Below, one piece after another: positions 62,619 through 64,000 of a stretch of 64,000 nt of DNA. The stretch is taken from the NCBI GenBank assembly GCA_024408335.1, contig JAKSVB010000001.1:186001-250000 (forward strand), in the 5' to 3' direction. The DNA comes from Bacilli bacterium (GTDB taxonomy: Bacteria > Bacillota_I > Bacilli_A > RFN20 > CAG-826). The notes beneath the pieces are model-generated. The model did not search any database. It was not told the origin of the DNA and saw only the letters and a list, made by a program, of their open reading frames with translations. Position 1 is the stretch's first letter; each line of letters starts with the position of its first letter. Both the position numbers and the translations under genes were made by a program.

Positions 62619-63819
62619 GTTTGCCCTCAAAAACACGATGATCAAGATCGTCCAGGTAATCTTGGTATGTGTCTCAATCGTCCTTTCATGCGGAACTGCT
62701 GTTCTTGCGTTTAACACTTCAAAACAGATCGAAGACGGCATCACTACAAACGCTGCCTATTATTCGGCAATTATCGGTCCAGCCGGATCACAAACCCAAC
62801 TTGTCATGAATACGGTGTATTTTACTGACAGTCCTGTAGGAACGATTCCTTATGAACTCGTTTCCGAGCTTTCACAAGATAGCAGAGTAGAAAAGGCTAT
62901 TCCTTTTGCGATGGCAGATAGCTATAAAGGCTTCAACATCGTTGGCACCACAAAAGATTACTTTGAAGAAAAAGAACTACTTAACGGCAATATCTTCTCA
63001 ATTCCTAAGGAAGGTGACGAAGGCTTCGAAATCGTTGTTGGATATAACGTCTATAGAGCGGCCGGACTCAAAATCGGTCAAAAGATCTATACTTCACACT
63101 CAGTTGGTGATGAACACCATACACCTTTCATCGTCACGGGTGTCTTAAAAGAAACTCATTCGATGTCAGACGACATCCTCTACACCCATTTAAAGAGCAT
63201 TTGGCTCGTTCACGAAGAAGAGGAAGAACATGGCCACGAAGAGCATGACCATGAAGAACTTAACAACATGGTTTGTTCTATCATCATCAAGGCCAAAAAC
63301 CCTAGCGCCGCTCTTAGCGTTGTAAATGAATACAACGGCAAGCTCTTTAGTGGTCATGACGCTAAAACTTACTCTCTTCAAGCTGTTGAACCTATGGCAG
63401 TCATCCGTTCGGTGTTAAATGACGCCGACTCGACTCGCTATATCGTCTATGCGTTATGCGCAGTAATTCTTGTGATGAACATCATGATTATCTCAGTTGT
63501 CACTGTCCTTAACATGATCCATAGCGTTCCAGAAATCAAAATGATGCGACTCATCGGCATCTCCGTAAAGAAAATCAACCTTCTCTACTTATTGCAAAAT
63601 AGCATCATAGGAGCCGTCTCAATCGGTCTCTCGTTCTTGTTCTCAAGAATCGGTCTCCTCTTTGTTGGCGGTTACGCCAAGAGTATGGGCGCGGTATTAA
63701 GCTTAGGCGCCGTCTACCCGCTTGAATTCATCATCATGGTTGGAGTGTTCGTAATCTCCGTTCTTCCAACTGCAATAGCAACCTTTGTTTTATCGAGAAA
63801 GGACAGCATAGCTGAATAA
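62611..63819 (+). CDS. FtsX-like ABC permease with His-rich exterior loop
   Basis: A 402-residue permease of the MacB/FtsX class: one N-terminal helix, a large exterior domain (about 45-270) and three C-terminal helices (YALCAVILVMNIMIISVVTVL; SIIGAVSIGLSFLFSRIGLL; LEFIIMVGVFVISVLPTAIATFV). Around residues 201-217 the exterior domain has HEEEEEHGHEEHDHEE, a metal-binding-looking insertion. The start is taken as ATG 62611, with AAGAAGG 8 bases upstream; GTG 62602 is a possible alternative. A lipoprotein gene follows after 3 bases. Confidence 0.85.
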   Translation: MLKFALKNTMIKIVQVILVCVSIVLSCGTAVLAFNTSKQIEDGITTNAAYYSAIIGPAGSQTQLVMNTVYFTDSPVGTIPYELVSELSQDSRVEKAIPFAMADSYKGFNIVGTTKDYFEEKELLNGNIFSIPKEGDEGFEIVVGYNVYRAAGLKIGQKIYTSHSVGDEHHTPFIVTGVLKETHSMSDDILYTHLKSIWLVHEEEEEHGHEEHDHEELNNMVCSIIIKAKNPSAALSVVNEYNGKLFSGHDAKTYSLQAVEPMAVIRSVLNDADSTRYIVYALCAVILVMNIMIISVVTVLNMIHSVPEIKMMRLIGISVKKINLLYLLQNSIIGAVSIGLSFLFSRIGLLFVGGYAKSMGAVLSLGAVYPLEFIIMVGVFVISVLPTAIATFVLSRKDSIAE

Positions 63820-63822
63820 TTT

Positions 63823-64000
63823 ATGAATACATTTGTCAAATCACTCATGTGCGGACTTATGTCCCTTACTCTTCTTGGATGCAGCAACGCCGATACAAGT
63901 CCAAACGTCTCGTCAGTTACAAGCTCAAACCCTGCTCTCCAAGGAGCGACAAGACTCAATTTCAAAGATTCCTTGAGTTTCGAGTACCTTAAAAGTCTTG
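63823..64000 (+). CDS. Partial lipoprotein (runs off the window)
   Basis: From ATG 63823, 3 bases after the permease stop, 59 residues are visible. The N-terminus MNTFVKSLMCGLMSLTLLGC is a signal with lipobox LLGC, then a Ser/Asn/Thr linker and the start of a folded domain. Only the N-terminus is seen, so the family is unknown; its position makes it the exterior partner of the ABC/FtsX system. Confidence 0.7.
   Translation, partial: MNTFVKSLMCGLMSLTLLGCSNADTSPNVSSVTSSNPALQGATRLNFKDSLSFEYLKSL

Noticed and set aside
1-64000. CRISPR arrays, insertion sequences, prophage, rRNA operons
   Set aside because: No regularly spaced repeats, transposase or phage genes, or rRNA-like sequence were seen.

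Overview
The window is the replication-origin region of a low-GC Gram-positive bacterium. The gene order is that of Bacilli: S4-protein/recF/gyrB/gyrA and dnaN/dnaA on the minus strand; rpmH/rnpA/yidC/jag/mnmE on the plus strand; then tatD/rnmV/ksgA/ispE, pth/mfd/rqcP/tilS/ftsH/dus/lysS and rpsF/ssb/rpsR. Lipoprotein signals are abundant and there is no outer-membrane machinery. TGA terminates several genes (S4 protein, rnmV, GDPD, rqcP) and conserved Trp is TGG, so the code is standard, not the Mycoplasma code. Gut-type surface proteins (permuted GH3, SASA and SGNH esterases, Cys/His-repeat lipoprotein) and pyruvate phosphate dikinase suggest an uncultured anaerobic gut Bacilli/Erysipelotrichia-like lineage; the taxonomy is inference. 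No rRNA, tRNA, CRISPR array, insertion sequence or phage was seen.

Layout. 1-9.6 kb: leftward replication genes, a bipartite oriC (DnaA boxes at 9144-9377 and tandem boxes beside an AT-rich run at 7581-7635). 9.6-16.8 kb: rightward ribosome, membrane-insertion and RNA-modification genes. 16.8-19.7 kb: accessory island with an orphan RelB/DinJ-like antitoxin and a repeat-rich lipoprotein. 20-27.2 kb: ppdK, GDPD and FGGY kinase, a TetR regulator, a DUF368 (PopT-type) lipid flippase, a flavodoxin. 27.2-42.8 kb: pth to ftsH, dus, a heterodimeric ABC exporter, lysS, and rpsF/ssb/rpsR behind an S6:S18-type leader. 42.8-54 kb: lipoproteins, a 1234-residue MscS channel carrying two extracytoplasmic sensor regions, DegV, and a three-gene thiol/Fe-S membrane redox module. 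54-64 kb: TetR/SDR pair, a membrane RCK_C protein, a frameshifted SGNH lipoprotein, a domain-swapped GH3, and an ABC/FtsX system with a His-rich loop beside a Cys-rich small membrane protein.

Cross-cutting signals. Several genes start 6-10 bases after a TATAAT-like box with no Shine-Dalgarno sequence, suggesting leaderless transcripts. Sampled leading-strand sequence has C in excess of G, opposite to the usual bacterial skew. Three loci carry single-base disruptions (in-frame TGA in yidC, ACG where mfd should start, a one-base deletion in the SGNH gene), which may be real decay or consensus errors. GyrA and GyrB both naturally carry residues that act as quinolone-resistance substitutions in model species.

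The best candidates for undescribed biology are the dual-sensor MscS channel (46901-50605), the CD1871A-fused redox module (51856-54126) and the His/Cys-rich ABC system (61593-64000).
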